DNA of 64,000 nucleotides from Blastocatellia bacterium (lineage in GTDB: Bacteria > Acidobacteriota > Blastocatellia > Chloracidobacteriales > Chloracidobacteriaceae): contig JAIBAN010000005.1 of NCBI GenBank assembly GCA_019695185.1, positions 62,001-126,000 of the forward strand. The letters run 5' to 3'. The position numbers and the translations under genes are program-made. The notes beneath the pieces were generated by a model. It was not told where the DNA came from. It saw only the letters and a program-made list of their open reading frames with translations, and made no database searches. Below, one piece after another: positions 43,131 through 51,903 of the stretch (positions are counted from its first letter, which is position 1; every line of letters starts with the position of its first letter).

Positions 43131-44465
43131 ATGTATCTCAACCGGCTGACAAACGGTTTCCTCATTGAACTGCGGGAAAACCTGATTTTAGGGGTTGGCG
43201 GGGAGGGAAAGGTTTTCGCCCTGCCGCCTGCTCCTGATTTGGTGGCCAAGGTTTACCACAGCCCCAAACCGCAGCATGAAGCCAAATTACGGGCCATGCT
43301 CGCCTACGCCGTGACCGACCCGATGCAGGACCTGGGGCATACTTCGATTGCCTGGCCGGTTGATTTGCTGGTGAGTCATGCTGGTTCAGCAAAGGTTTCA
43401 GGGTACCTGATGCCCCGTGTGGCAGGGATGCGACCGGTATTCACTTTTTACAACCCGGCCAGCCGGTTGCGTGAATGCCCGTTGTTTGGGTATCGGTATC
43501 TGCTGCGGACGGCACGAAATCTGGCCACGGCAGTTCAGACCCTGCATGAATTGGGCATTGTGATCGGAGATGTCAACGAATCCAATATTCTGGTTTCGGA
43601 AAATGCTCTGGTGACGCTGGTTGATACTGATTCGTTTCAAATCAAGGACAAGCACACCTCGGAAATCTACCGTTGTCCCGTGGGAAAACCGCAATTCACC
43701 CCTCCCGAACTGCAAGGTCTGAGTTTTAAGGAAATAAACCGCAGTATTGAGCATGACCTGTTCGGTTTGGCAATTCTGTTGTTTCAGCTTTTAATGGAAG
43801 GAACCCATCCCTTTGATGGGGTTTACCAGGGTGGAGGGGAACCGCCCTTGCACGAATCCAGAATCCAAGCTGGAGATTTTCCTTATGCCCGCCAGCCGCG
43901 CAAGTTGTACCAGCCCAAACCTTCATCCCCGCCTTTTGAAATGCTGTCACCTGCGCTCCAGGCATTGTTTCGCCAATGTTTTGAGGATGGTCATCAAAAT
44001 CCTGGATTACGGCCTACGGCTTTGGTCTGGCGCGAAATGCTGGCGGAAGCCGAAACCCGGCTCACGGTTTGTGCCAAAAACCCGCAACATCACTTTGCCA
44101 ATCACAATTTGCATTGTCCCTGGTGTCAGCGAACCGAAAAATTAGGGGGAAGGGACCCGTTTCCCTCCCGTGAAGCCGTGCGGCAAGGGTTGCCGGAACG
44201 CAAATCAAAAGCCGCTCAGGCAACGCTGCCTCCGCGCAACCCGGCCTCCGCGCGGGCAGCCGTCGGCCTGCGGGCAAAAGCAGCGGCAGCGGCAGCGGCA
44301 GCCCAGGGGGTTCAGACTTCACAGCCACTGTTTCCTGCCCCGGCACCCCAAGCCGAGCAGGTGGGATGCAGCGGGTGCATTGTTTTTGTTCTGGTGCTGG
44401 GAAGCTGGGTTGGGATAATTCTGATTTTTCTGTGCCTGTTGGTTTTTTCCCGCAGACCGTTTTAG
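43131..44465 (+). CDS. Atypical Ser/Thr kinase-like protein (YegI-like) with C-terminal membrane anchor
   Basis: A 444-residue protein with an altered protein-kinase domain (about 15-300): glycine loop LGVGGEGKVFALP, K40 in LVAKVYH, catalytic loop GIVIGDVNESNILV with D147 and N152 in place of HRDxxxxN, and metal-binding D165 in VDTDSFQI instead of DFG. The substrate-loop segment YRCPVGKPQFTPPELQG is like E. coli YegI. After the kinase come a CPWC knuckle (NHNLHCPWCQR), an Ala/Arg-rich linker and a single C-terminal hydrophobic helix (CIVFVLVLGSWVGIILIFLCLLVF), so it is tail-anchored with the kinase in the cytoplasm. YegI-like kinases usually have PP2C and VWA partners, which are absent here. 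Confidence 0.82.
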   Translation: MYLNRLTNGFLIELRENLILGVGGEGKVFALPPAPDLVAKVYHSPKPQHEAKLRAMLAYAVTDPMQDLGHTSIAWPVDLLVSHAGSAKVSGYLMPRVAGMRPVFTFYNPASRLRECPLFGYRYLLRTARNLATAVQTLHELGIVIGDVNESNILVSENALVTLVDTDSFQIKDKHTSEIYRCPVGKPQFTPPELQGLSFKEINRSIEHDLFGLAILLFQLLMEGTHPFDGVYQGGGEPPLHESRIQAGDFPYARQPRKLYQPKPSSPPFEMLSPALQALFRQCFEDGHQNPGLRPTALVWREMLAEAETRLTVCAKNPQHHFANHNLHCPWCQRTEKLGGRDPFPSREAVRQGLPERKSKAAQATLPPRNPASARAAVGLRAKAAAAAAAAQGVQTSQPLFPAPAPQAEQVGCSGCIVFVLVLGSWVGIILIFLCLLVFSRRPF

Positions 44466-44469
44466 GAGA

Positions 44470-44605
44470 AGGACTGAGGACTGAGGACTGAGGACTGAGG
44501 ACTGAGTATTTCCCGTTGCTGATAGGGTTTTCTCAGATAATCAGGAAAGAAAGCCGTTTTTCTCAGTCCTCAGTCCTCAGTCCTCAGTCCTCAGTTGGTC
44601 CTCAG
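44470..44605. repeat. GGACTGA heptamer arrays as inverted arms between convergent genes
   Basis: Five GGACTGA units (44470-44506) and about five inverse-complement units with one interruption (44562-44605) flank a 55-nt spacer. The kinase stop is 4 nt before the left arm, and the M14 peptidase stop (minus strand) is 5 nt from the right arm. Both genes meet the TGA-bearing sense first. Confidence 0.9.
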
Positions 44606-44610
44606 TTTTT

Positions 44611-47154
44611 TCAAAAGGAAGCCTGTCCAAAGGACACAGCCCGTAACAGGGCAAAGTCCGTGGCATTGTTCTGGCCGTCACCCCGGCTGCCATTGCCATT
44701 GGCCGGATTGACATCGAGCGCCAGCAATTGCCGGGCGGTTGGAACTGCCTGAAACAGGTTGAAAGCACGGGCCAACGCCACATCACTGGTTAAGAAAAGG
44801 CCATCCCGATTGGCATCTCCCCACAGCACAAACTCAGGGAAGGTAGAGGTGGCGAGTCCCGGATTGGCGGCGTTCTCAAGAAACGCTGCCGAGGTGACAT
44901 CCGCAAAACCGCTGACGCGCACCGTGATAAACCCGTTGATGTTGGCTGCTCCGGTTCCGGAAACCGGAACCATGACCTGAAGAAGGGTTGAGTTAATGAC
45001 ATTCACCTGGGCTGCCGGAATCAGGTTGCTGCCCCCAAAAAAGACCTGGGTGTTGCCAGCCACAAATCCAGAGCCGAAAATTCCGATGGATTTTCCGGGT
45101 GCGGCGGCCACTGGGTAAAACTGGGTAAACTGAGGCTGGCTGGCAACGGTGACCGTGACGGTATTGCTCGCAATGGAGCCCGCCTGATTGGTAATCCGCA
45201 CCCAGAAACTGGTGGTGGTGTTCAAAACCGGCGTGGTGAGGTCTTTGGAATTGGTTCCCACAGGCGTCGTGGTGTCACCGCTTTGCCCCTGATACCACTG
45301 ATAGGAAAGGGTGCCGGTTCCGTTGGCGGTCACACTCAGCAGGGTGCTCTGCCCGGAACTGATAGTGGTACTTTGGGGCTGGGCGGTGATTTCCAGCCGG
45401 TCCACAAACAGCCAGGTAGCCGTGGTCGCTCCCCAGTTGCCAGCCGCATCACGACCACGGACAAACAACGTATGCCGTCCTTCAGTCAACCCCAGGGTCG
45501 AAACCTGGACGGTTGCGGTTTCAGTTGCAGTGTTGAATTGCCCGTCGGCAGGTTGCATTGGAATGGCTGCCGCGCCATTCAGCCAGGGCGGTGTGTCAAC
45601 GTAATATTCCGCCTGGGAAATCGCCTGGGAAGGCGGTTTTCCAACGCCGTTGTTGCCATACATGGTGTCATCAATCACAGCCTGCATCGTGGCGTTTGAA
45701 CCAAGCAGCACATGGTTGTTGGTAAAAGTGGGAGTCAGCGTGCTGGGTCCCAGGGTTGAAACATAAGGCTGGCGCGAGTTTTTGGCAGCATACAAAAACG
45801 CCCCCCGGTTGAGCGGCCAAAACAGACTGTCCTGACACGAATATTGGGGCGTGAAACCGCTGCAATTGCCGAAATCCGGGCCAACTTCAAACGTGTAGGA
45901 CGGAATTCCCAGAACCCCGTAGGTCCAGTCGTCGGTGGTCCCGGCGGCGGCATAGAGCAGTTCCGAGCCTTCACCCGTGTCATATTGGTTGAAATAGCTC
46001 ATGCGGAATGCAAAGGACCGTAACCCCGCGTCATTCGGAGCCAGGCTATTCCCGGTACAGGGATTCCCATTGCATTCGGTAAAACCCCAGGGCAGTAACA
46101 CCAAATTCGAATAGGAATGCAGGGTAATCATGCTTCCGGTCGTGGTAAGCACGGCAGGGTCAGTCAAATTCGGCCCTTTTTGATCTTTGAAGAGCTGCGT
46201 GAAGAGTTGTTCGAGGTAAAACTCTTCCGGTTCCGACGCAGCGTTCACACCTTTATAGGTTGCATTGCAGGCGTTGGAACTGGTGCTGGCTCCGCCCCAT
46301 TGAAAATCGGCATTGCGGTTGAGGTCCACTCCGTACTGGTTGCTGGAAGTAGGCGGGTCAGAACAGGTGCCAAGGGTATTGTTCCCGTTTTTTCGTTGCA
46401 GGTAGGGAGCGGATCCGCCTGATTCGGCAATCACCCGGCCATCGGGGTTGGTCACGGGAATAATCCAGATTTCGTTGTGGTCCAACAGGGCTGTGATGTC
46501 TGGGTCAACCCCGTAATTGTCCACCAGATAATCCATCCAACGCCACGCCAGTTCGGACGTGGAAAGTTCACGAGCGTGAATCGCCGCCATCAGCAAAAAA
46601 CGCGGCTTGTCCACATTTGGATTCAACACCGGGTCGCCGGGGCGCAGTTTGGTGATGAGGATGGCTTTGAGGTCGTTTCCATTGGCCTGCCCGTGGTCCT
46701 TGCGCCAGGAATTTCCGTAATCCACCACTTTGGCAAGGTCGGGATGGGCAGCCACAATGGCATCCATGTGGGCATAATGTTCAGCCACAGTCCGATAGCC
46801 GGAGGAGAAGGTTTCGGTTTCAGGTGCGGTCATGGCCTGTTCGACTTCGGTCTGAAATCCGGCGGAACGCAATTCCTTGCCGGTTTCCTGATCGCCCAGG
46901 ACCCGCAAAAAGTTGGGGCCGCGTGATTCCAGCACGTCCCAGGTGCCGGCAGTGATTTTCCTGATGTCTTGCGGTTGGTTGAAAAAAACCCGATAGACAT
47001 AGGCAGTCGTTTGGGCTCCGCCACCGGTTTGCCCTTTGGTCTGGCCGGTGGCAAAGGCCGCCGCAGGTTTGAATTGAATGGAGGCTCCGAAAAGAAGCAG
47101 ACAAAGAAGTGCGCAAAACAAAGGGAACCGTCGTTGCAAGGGGGTGCCTGTCAC
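44611..47154 (-). CDS. Secreted M14 zinc carboxypeptidase with IPT and dockerin-like modules
   Basis: An 847-residue exported metallopeptidase. A GTG start at 47154 follows GGAGAG, and a signal peptide (about 8-36, FALLCLLLFGASIQF-like core) follows. The M14 catalytic domain has zinc ligands H193 and E196 (AAIHARELS) and H346 (TLHSYSN), with catalytic E423 (SYTFEVG). After an Ig-like domain (about 560-650) come an IPT/TIG domain (SQPQFTQFYPVAAAPGKSIGI on) and a dockerin-like pair (LWGDANRDGLFLTSD, a canonical DxNxDG calcium loop, and RGDGQNNATD), ending LLRAVSFGQASF. This tail is clearly homologous to that of the GH44 enzyme 40 kb away, so the module is a shared targeting device. Confidence 0.92.
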   Translation of the reverse strand: MTGTPLQRRFPLFCALLCLLLFGASIQFKPAAAFATGQTKGQTGGGAQTTAYVYRVFFNQPQDIRKITAGTWDVLESRGPNFLRVLGDQETGKELRSAGFQTEVEQAMTAPETETFSSGYRTVAEHYAHMDAIVAAHPDLAKVVDYGNSWRKDHGQANGNDLKAILITKLRPGDPVLNPNVDKPRFLLMAAIHARELSTSELAWRWMDYLVDNYGVDPDITALLDHNEIWIIPVTNPDGRVIAESGGSAPYLQRKNGNNTLGTCSDPPTSSNQYGVDLNRNADFQWGGASTSSNACNATYKGVNAASEPEEFYLEQLFTQLFKDQKGPNLTDPAVLTTTGSMITLHSYSNLVLLPWGFTECNGNPCTGNSLAPNDAGLRSFAFRMSYFNQYDTGEGSELLYAAAGTTDDWTYGVLGIPSYTFEVGPDFGNCSGFTPQYSCQDSLFWPLNRGAFLYAAKNSRQPYVSTLGPSTLTPTFTNNHVLLGSNATMQAVIDDTMYGNNGVGKPPSQAISQAEYYVDTPPWLNGAAAIPMQPADGQFNTATETATVQVSTLGLTEGRHTLFVRGRDAAGNWGATTATWLFVDRLEITAQPQSTTISSGQSTLLSVTANGTGTLSYQWYQGQSGDTTTPVGTNSKDLTTPVLNTTTSFWVRITNQAGSIASNTVTVTVASQPQFTQFYPVAAAPGKSIGIFGSGFVAGNTQVFFGGSNLIPAAQVNVINSTLLQVMVPVSGTGAANINGFITVRVSGFADVTSAAFLENAANPGLATSTFPEFVLWGDANRDGLFLTSDVALARAFNLFQAVPTARQLLALDVNPANGNGSRGDGQNNATDFALLRAVSFGQASF

Positions 47155-47467
47155 AAAACTCTCCGGGAAAAAATGGCACTGGACCGCTGGGATGATAAAT
47201 CCGGTTAGCGGGTTCAGTGGAACAATCAGGAAAAAGGGAAACGACCGGGCGCAAGACCCGGTAAAAAAACAAATTTGGGGCTAAACGTCCCTTTTACCAT
47301 AAGTTGAAAATCCTATCACCTTGAAATCACTGGTGAATGCCTGCACTCTCTTGCGCACTTCTGGAAAAATTGGTTTATACTGCTAAAAGTGGCCAAAATA
47401 CCTTGCAGGGCCATATCTTGCCCCAATTTCAACCTTGCACATCCCGCTTCACGGGGAGGCTCAGCAC
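47155..47467. promoter_or_regulatory. Divergent promoter region between the M14 and TPR genes
   Basis: 313 nt without a gene. On the plus strand TTGCGC (47351-47356) and TATACT (47376-47381) are spaced by 19 nt, a fair sigma-70-like promoter for the TPR gene starting at 47468. The GGAGAG ribosome-binding site of the M14 gene occupies the left end. Nothing else is recognised. Confidence 0.4.
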
Positions 47468-49918
47468 ATGATGCCTCGGCATTCAGACGAACTGAAAAAA
47501 GTCGAATCTTTACTGCAAAACGGTGAAATCAATCAGGGGATTGAAGAGCTTCGCCGTATGGTGGCGGAAAACCCATCCGACGTGGTGCTGATGGAGCGGC
47601 TGGGCGATGTCTATGTGAGCATTGGCCGCTTTGACCGAGGCATCCAGTATTTTGTGCATATTGGCGACCAATACCTGCAACAAGGGTACGTGCTCAAAGC
47701 CATTGCCATTTATAAGAAAGCCCAAAAGCTGTTGCCACAAAGTACGGCCCTCATGTTGAAACTGGCGGATGCCTACGCCCGGCAGGGGTTTACCGGGGAA
47801 GCGGTCAAGTATTACCGCGAGGTGGCCGACTCTTTTGAAAAACAGGATTTTCAAACCGACGCTTATAAGATTCTGAAAAGGGTGACCGACCTGGAACCCG
47901 AAAATCTGGAACTCCGGTTGGAGCTGGCTGAAAAATACCGTCAGCGGAAAATGCCGACCGAAGCCCACGATTTTTATCTGGCGGCGGGAAAGCTACTGGA
48001 AAAAAACGGGCGGTACGCAGAATGTTTGCAGGCTTATATGAAAGCTCTGGCGCTCAATCTGCGGAGCAAACCAGCCCTCAAGTCACTGGCGGGACTCTTT
48101 GTTGACCGGAAGGAGCCGGACAAAGTAGTGGCCATGTTTTCCCGGATTTTGCAAAACAATCCGGGTGATACCGAATTGCTGCGCTTCACTGCCCAGACCT
48201 ATCTCGAAATTGGGTTGGTAGATAAGGCCGAAGAGCTTTTGCTTTCACTTTATGAGGTCGGCGAGGAATGCACTCCTGAATTGATGGAGGTTGCAGAAAA
48301 ACGAGCGGCCAGCGGAGAGACGGACCGGGTGGTGATGCTCGTCAACTTCTGCCTGGAGTCCTTGTTCAAAAATCAACAAACCCAGCAGGCGGTTTTCCTG
48401 CTGGAAACGGTCTTGCAGCATCAGCCAGGACATTTGGGCAGTTTGATTTGCCTGCGGAGTATTTTCCAACGAACCGGAAACAATCACCGCCTCACCGCCA
48501 TTCTCAACGAACTGGTTGCGGCTGGCTTGAAAATGGAAGACCGCGAGATTGCCATCAATGCGTTGGAGCAGTTGCGCAAACTGGAACCGGAAAATCAGGC
48601 GCATACCAACCGGTTGACCGAATTTGGCGTTCAGGTTGCGCCCCTGCCGGTTGCCCCCGTCAATGAGGGGTTTTATTTTGGGGAACCATCGGACGCACCG
48701 CCCCAACCCGCCCCCGCTCCCGGTGAAGCCTCCACCCTGGAAACACCTGTGCTTCCCGCCATTGACCTTGACGACCTGATGAAACAGGCGGATGGGTTAT
48801 TGCGTCAGGGACAGTTTCAGCAAGCTGTGAAAGTGCTGGAAATAGCCGTTTCCACCGTGCCGGACAGTGATGTACCCCGCCTGAAACTGGTGGGACTCTA
48901 TCTGTCATTCGGGCAAAATGATAAAGCCGCCGACCAATGCCTGGCCCTGTCGAGCATTTATGAGAAAAAAGGCGATTCGGACAATGCCAAAAAAATGCTT
49001 TCCGAAGCCTATGGCATTTTAGGTGAGGAGGAACCTGCGCTGGGTGAAGCCAAATCCACCGGCTCCTTTCGTTTTGTTTCCAACACCTATGAAATGATGT
49101 CGGTGCCAACCCTGCATGAAATGAACCAGCCGGCTTTTGCCGGTCAGGTGCTGGAACCGGCTCCGGTCCAGTCGGTTGGCGGAGCAGAACCTGTTCCCCT
49201 CCAAATTGAGCCCAAACCAATCACGATTTCCATTCCGGTTCCCCCTGGCTTTACGGTCCAGCCTTCGGTTCAGTTGCCCTATGCACCGGCCACGCTGGAA
49301 CTGGTTCAAAACCTGATGCCCGACCCGTCATCTTCCGATGATGAAGCGGAGGAGGTGGACGAGGAGGCTGGTCCCGCTGAACTCTACCCTGACGGCCACA
49401 TCGTTCGGATGGAGGAAACCAACGACGACATTCAGGAAGTATTGGCTCAGTTAAAGAAAGTCAAACCCTCTGCCCTGCCGACCGATTACGAAACCCATTT
49501 CAATCTGGGCTTGGCTTTCAAGGATATGGAACTGTTTGACCTTGCCATTCAGGAATTCCAATTCACCCTGAGCTGCATTGAATACAACTTTGAAGACCCC
49601 AGGTTTTTGCTCATCTGCGACATGATGGGCCTTTGTCAGATGGGGAAACAGGACTTCAAAACAGCGGCAGCCTGGTACCGAAAAGCCCTTTCCGGTACCA
49701 ATCTGCGGGAACCCGAACGGACCGCCCTCCGCTATGATTTGGCTTGTGCGCTTGAAGCCCAAGGCAAACTTTCCGCTGCCCTGGAAATTTTTGAGGAGAT
49801 TTATGCTGCGGATATTCATTACCGGGAAGCGGAAGGCCGTATCAAGCAGATTCAGGAGCGTCGGAAATTAGGGCGGCGAACCGGAGCCGTTGAAACGACT
49901 CCCGGAACCTTCCGCTAA
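47468..49918 (+). CDS. TPR-repeat protein, 816 residues
   Basis: A cytoplasmic all-helical repeat protein. The start ATG at 47468 follows GGGGAGG; a second ATG follows immediately. About ten TPR-like units occupy 5-400 (for example VLMERLGDVYVSIGRFDRGIQYFVHIGDQYLQ and AKYYREVADSFEKQDFQTDAYKILKRV-like units). A Pro/Ala-rich linker (about 405-430), two TPRs (440-520), a long acidic and Pro-rich linker (540-650) and a C-terminal TPR block (665-800) follow. No signal peptide is seen. The organisation resembles tetratricopeptide scaffold proteins next to motility or secretion genes, but no such genes are nearby. Function unknown. Confidence 0.82.
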   Translation: MMPRHSDELKKVESLLQNGEINQGIEELRRMVAENPSDVVLMERLGDVYVSIGRFDRGIQYFVHIGDQYLQQGYVLKAIAIYKKAQKLLPQSTALMLKLADAYARQGFTGEAVKYYREVADSFEKQDFQTDAYKILKRVTDLEPENLELRLELAEKYRQRKMPTEAHDFYLAAGKLLEKNGRYAECLQAYMKALALNLRSKPALKSLAGLFVDRKEPDKVVAMFSRILQNNPGDTELLRFTAQTYLEIGLVDKAEELLLSLYEVGEECTPELMEVAEKRAASGETDRVVMLVNFCLESLFKNQQTQQAVFLLETVLQHQPGHLGSLICLRSIFQRTGNNHRLTAILNELVAAGLKMEDREIAINALEQLRKLEPENQAHTNRLTEFGVQVAPLPVAPVNEGFYFGEPSDAPPQPAPAPGEASTLETPVLPAIDLDDLMKQADGLLRQGQFQQAVKVLEIAVSTVPDSDVPRLKLVGLYLSFGQNDKAADQCLALSSIYEKKGDSDNAKKMLSEAYGILGEEEPALGEAKSTGSFRFVSNTYEMMSVPTLHEMNQPAFAGQVLEPAPVQSVGGAEPVPLQIEPKPITISIPVPPGFTVQPSVQLPYAPATLELVQNLMPDPSSSDDEAEEVDEEAGPAELYPDGHIVRMEETNDDIQEVLAQLKKVKPSALPTDYETHFNLGLAFKDMELFDLAIQEFQFTLSCIEYNFEDPRFLLICDMMGLCQMGKQDFKTAAAWYRKALSGTNLREPERTALRYDLACALEAQGKLSAALEIFEEIYAADIHYREAEGRIKQIQERRKLGRRTGAVETTPGTFR

Positions 49919-50931
49919 ATTCGCAACACCATTCCGCCAACTGAAAAGCCTGCTGAAGTTCCCAACAGCAAAATCAGGTCACCACGTTGGATGCGACCGG
50001 TTTCCAAGGCTTCGGTCAGGGCCAGCGGTATTGAAGCTGCAATGGTGTTGCCGTAATGCTGAATATTGATGAAAAACTGCTGGTCGGAAAATCCCAGCCG
50101 TTTTTGTAAAAGCTGCATGGAGGGTAAACTGGCCTGATGCGGAATGACGCAACTGAGGTCCTCTTGGCGGCACCCGGCTTGCCCCAACAGACGGTTGACA
50201 AAATCAGGCAGCACTTCGGCAGCCAACCGGAAAATGCTGCGGCCATCCATTGAGAACAAAAAGTCCGACTGGTTTTCACTGGTGAATAAATAGCCGGGGA
50301 ATTTCGTGCCACCGGCTCTGATTTCGGTAAAAAACACTCCGCGTGGATGCGTTTCCATAGCCGCAGCAAAAACTTCAGTCGGTGGTTGATTTCCCGTGGC
50401 TCCCAGCATCATGGCGACCGCACCGTCTCCAAACAGCATGGCACTTTCCCGGTCGCTCCAGTTGATACCTTTCGAGGCGATTTCAGCCGTGACCACCACG
50501 ATGGTGGAAAACCGTCCTGTGGCCACCAACGACACCGCCACATCAAAAGCCGTGACAAAGCTCAGGCAGGTGGAATTGAGGTCAAAGGTCGCAATGCCAG
50601 TCGCTGCCATACTTAATTCCCGCAATATCAAAGCCGCAGTACAGGGAATAGGTTGTTGTGCCGTCCCACTGGCACAAATCAGACAATCAATCTGTTCCAG
50701 AGAAATGCCGGTTTGGGCCAAAACCTTCCGGATGGCCTGGGCTCCCATTTCAGCCGCACTTTCATTTTCTGCAAAATAACGGGTTTTTACCCCGGATTTG
50801 GAGGCCACCCAGCCCGGTGCTGTGCCCAGCAAGAGGTCAATTTCTTCCGAGGGGATTGGATGTGGTGGAAGGTAGCTGGCCAGCCCCAGCATGTGTATCT
50901 TTGTCACAGGTGCAGCTTTCCCAAAAGCCAA
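49915..50931 (-). CDS. 3-oxoacyl-ACP synthase III family (KAS III-like) protein
   Basis: A 338-residue thiolase-superfamily condensing enzyme like FabH. Active-site C122 lies in FDLNSTCLSFVTAFDVA, the His in CVIPHQASLPSMQLL and the Asn in NIQHYGNTIAASIPLALTEA, so the Cys-His-Asn triad is complete. It should use an acyl-CoA primer for a decarboxylative or head-to-head condensation. No other fatty-acid synthesis gene is near, so a dedicated metabolite is more likely than housekeeping FabH. Its first codons overlap the end of the upstream hydrolase gene by 95 nt (56 nt if the ATG at 50892 is used), an unusually long overlap that implies tight coupling or a misplaced start. Confidence 0.88.
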   Translation of the reverse strand: MAFGKAAPVTKIHMLGLASYLPPHPIPSEEIDLLLGTAPGWVASKSGVKTRYFAENESAAEMGAQAIRKVLAQTGISLEQIDCLICASGTAQQPIPCTAALILRELSMAATGIATFDLNSTCLSFVTAFDVAVSLVATGRFSTIVVVTAEIASKGINWSDRESAMLFGDGAVAMMLGATGNQPPTEVFAAAMETHPRGVFFTEIRAGGTKFPGYLFTSENQSDFLFSMDGRSIFRLAAEVLPDFVNRLLGQAGCRQEDLSCVIPHQASLPSMQLLQKRLGFSDQQFFINIQHYGNTIAASIPLALTEALETGRIQRGDLILLLGTSAGFSVGGMVLRI

Positions 50932-51772
50932 GGTTTTTGATCAGGATGAGGGTTTGCCGGGCATAGCTTAGGGGTTTGCCAGGGATTTGTTCAAGACTCA
51001 AATACCCTTTGCTGCCAAAGTGCTCATGTTCCCCGGTCTGAACCAGCCGGACCCGCTGCTGTGCCAGGGCCTGCTGAAACCGGCTGCCGGGCAGCCAGCG
51101 TCCGGGAAACAGCACCGTGGCCGCCCGTCCCCACCAATCCTTTCGCCCCAGCAGATGATAAACAATGATGTGACTGTTCAAGGCCGGGCTGTTCCCAAAC
51201 ACCCCGCCATAGGTCACCAGAATACAGCGGCACCGCATGAAATTTGGTATGGCCCGCAAGACGGCCAGTCCCAGGGCGGCACCGGCGCTACCTCCAATCA
51301 GGACCAGGGTGGGCTGTGCCTGTTCATTGGGGAACCCAATCCGGTTGACCAAAACCTGGGCTGCCGCGTTCCCGAATTTTCGTTCCCACCACGAGGCGAC
51401 CAACGCCTGCCAGAAATTTCGCAGACTCATCACCCACAGCGGGGGGGCGGAACGTCCAATCCTGCGCCACAGGTCAAACCGGTGGAAATATTTTCCAGTC
51501 AGAGGTTCATAAGGAAAGGCTTCGGCCACCAGCAGGTCGTGGGGAATTTCCTGCCGCAAGGATTCCCAGAAAGCTGTTTGTTCGGGTATCAACCCGCCTG
51601 CCGTAAAATCACTGACCCCGGACAGGTGAACCACCGCAGTTTTCCAACCGCTCTTTTGAGGATTCCCAACTTGGGCCTGACGACTCCAGCACCGCCACCA
51701 CCAGAGGGTTTCTCCCAGTGGAAGCAGAATCAAAAAAACGATGGTGCTCAACGCAACCCAAAGCCAATACAT
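50837..51772 (-). CDS. Membrane-anchored alpha/beta-hydrolase-like protein
   Basis: A 311-residue protein with an N-terminal membrane helix (about 3-25, LWVALSTIVFLILLPLGETLWWW). The rest resembles an alpha/beta hydrolase: TLVLIGGSAGAALGLAVL is a strand-nucleophile elbow-helix with Ser in G-x-S-x-G form, and GEHEHFGSKGYLSLEQIPG could supply the His. Hydrophobic aromatic stretches suggest a lipid-like substrate. It shares the strand with, and overlaps, the KAS III-like gene. A hydrolase acting on the acyl product or an acyl-CoA is the simplest idea. No precise family is recognised. Confidence 0.6.
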   Translation of the reverse strand: MYWLWVALSTIVFLILLPLGETLWWWRCWSRQAQVGNPQKSGWKTAVVHLSGVSDFTAGGLIPEQTAFWESLRQEIPHDLLVAEAFPYEPLTGKYFHRFDLWRRIGRSAPPLWVMSLRNFWQALVASWWERKFGNAAAQVLVNRIGFPNEQAQPTLVLIGGSAGAALGLAVLRAIPNFMRCRCILVTYGGVFGNSPALNSHIIVYHLLGRKDWWGRAATVLFPGRWLPGSRFQQALAQQRVRLVQTGEHEHFGSKGYLSLEQIPGKPLSYARQTLILIKNLGFWESCTCDKDTHAGAGQLPSTTSNPLGRN

Positions 51773-51903
51773 TTTTCGAAAGGGTTTCCTTTGTTGGCCA
51801 AAAACAGAAATTCAGGACTGCTTCCCTCGCCGGGTTGTCACAGTGGCGATGGTCCATTAGGATCGCGCCTACATTCATCTTTCTCTGAGGAGTTTTGCGC
51901 CCT

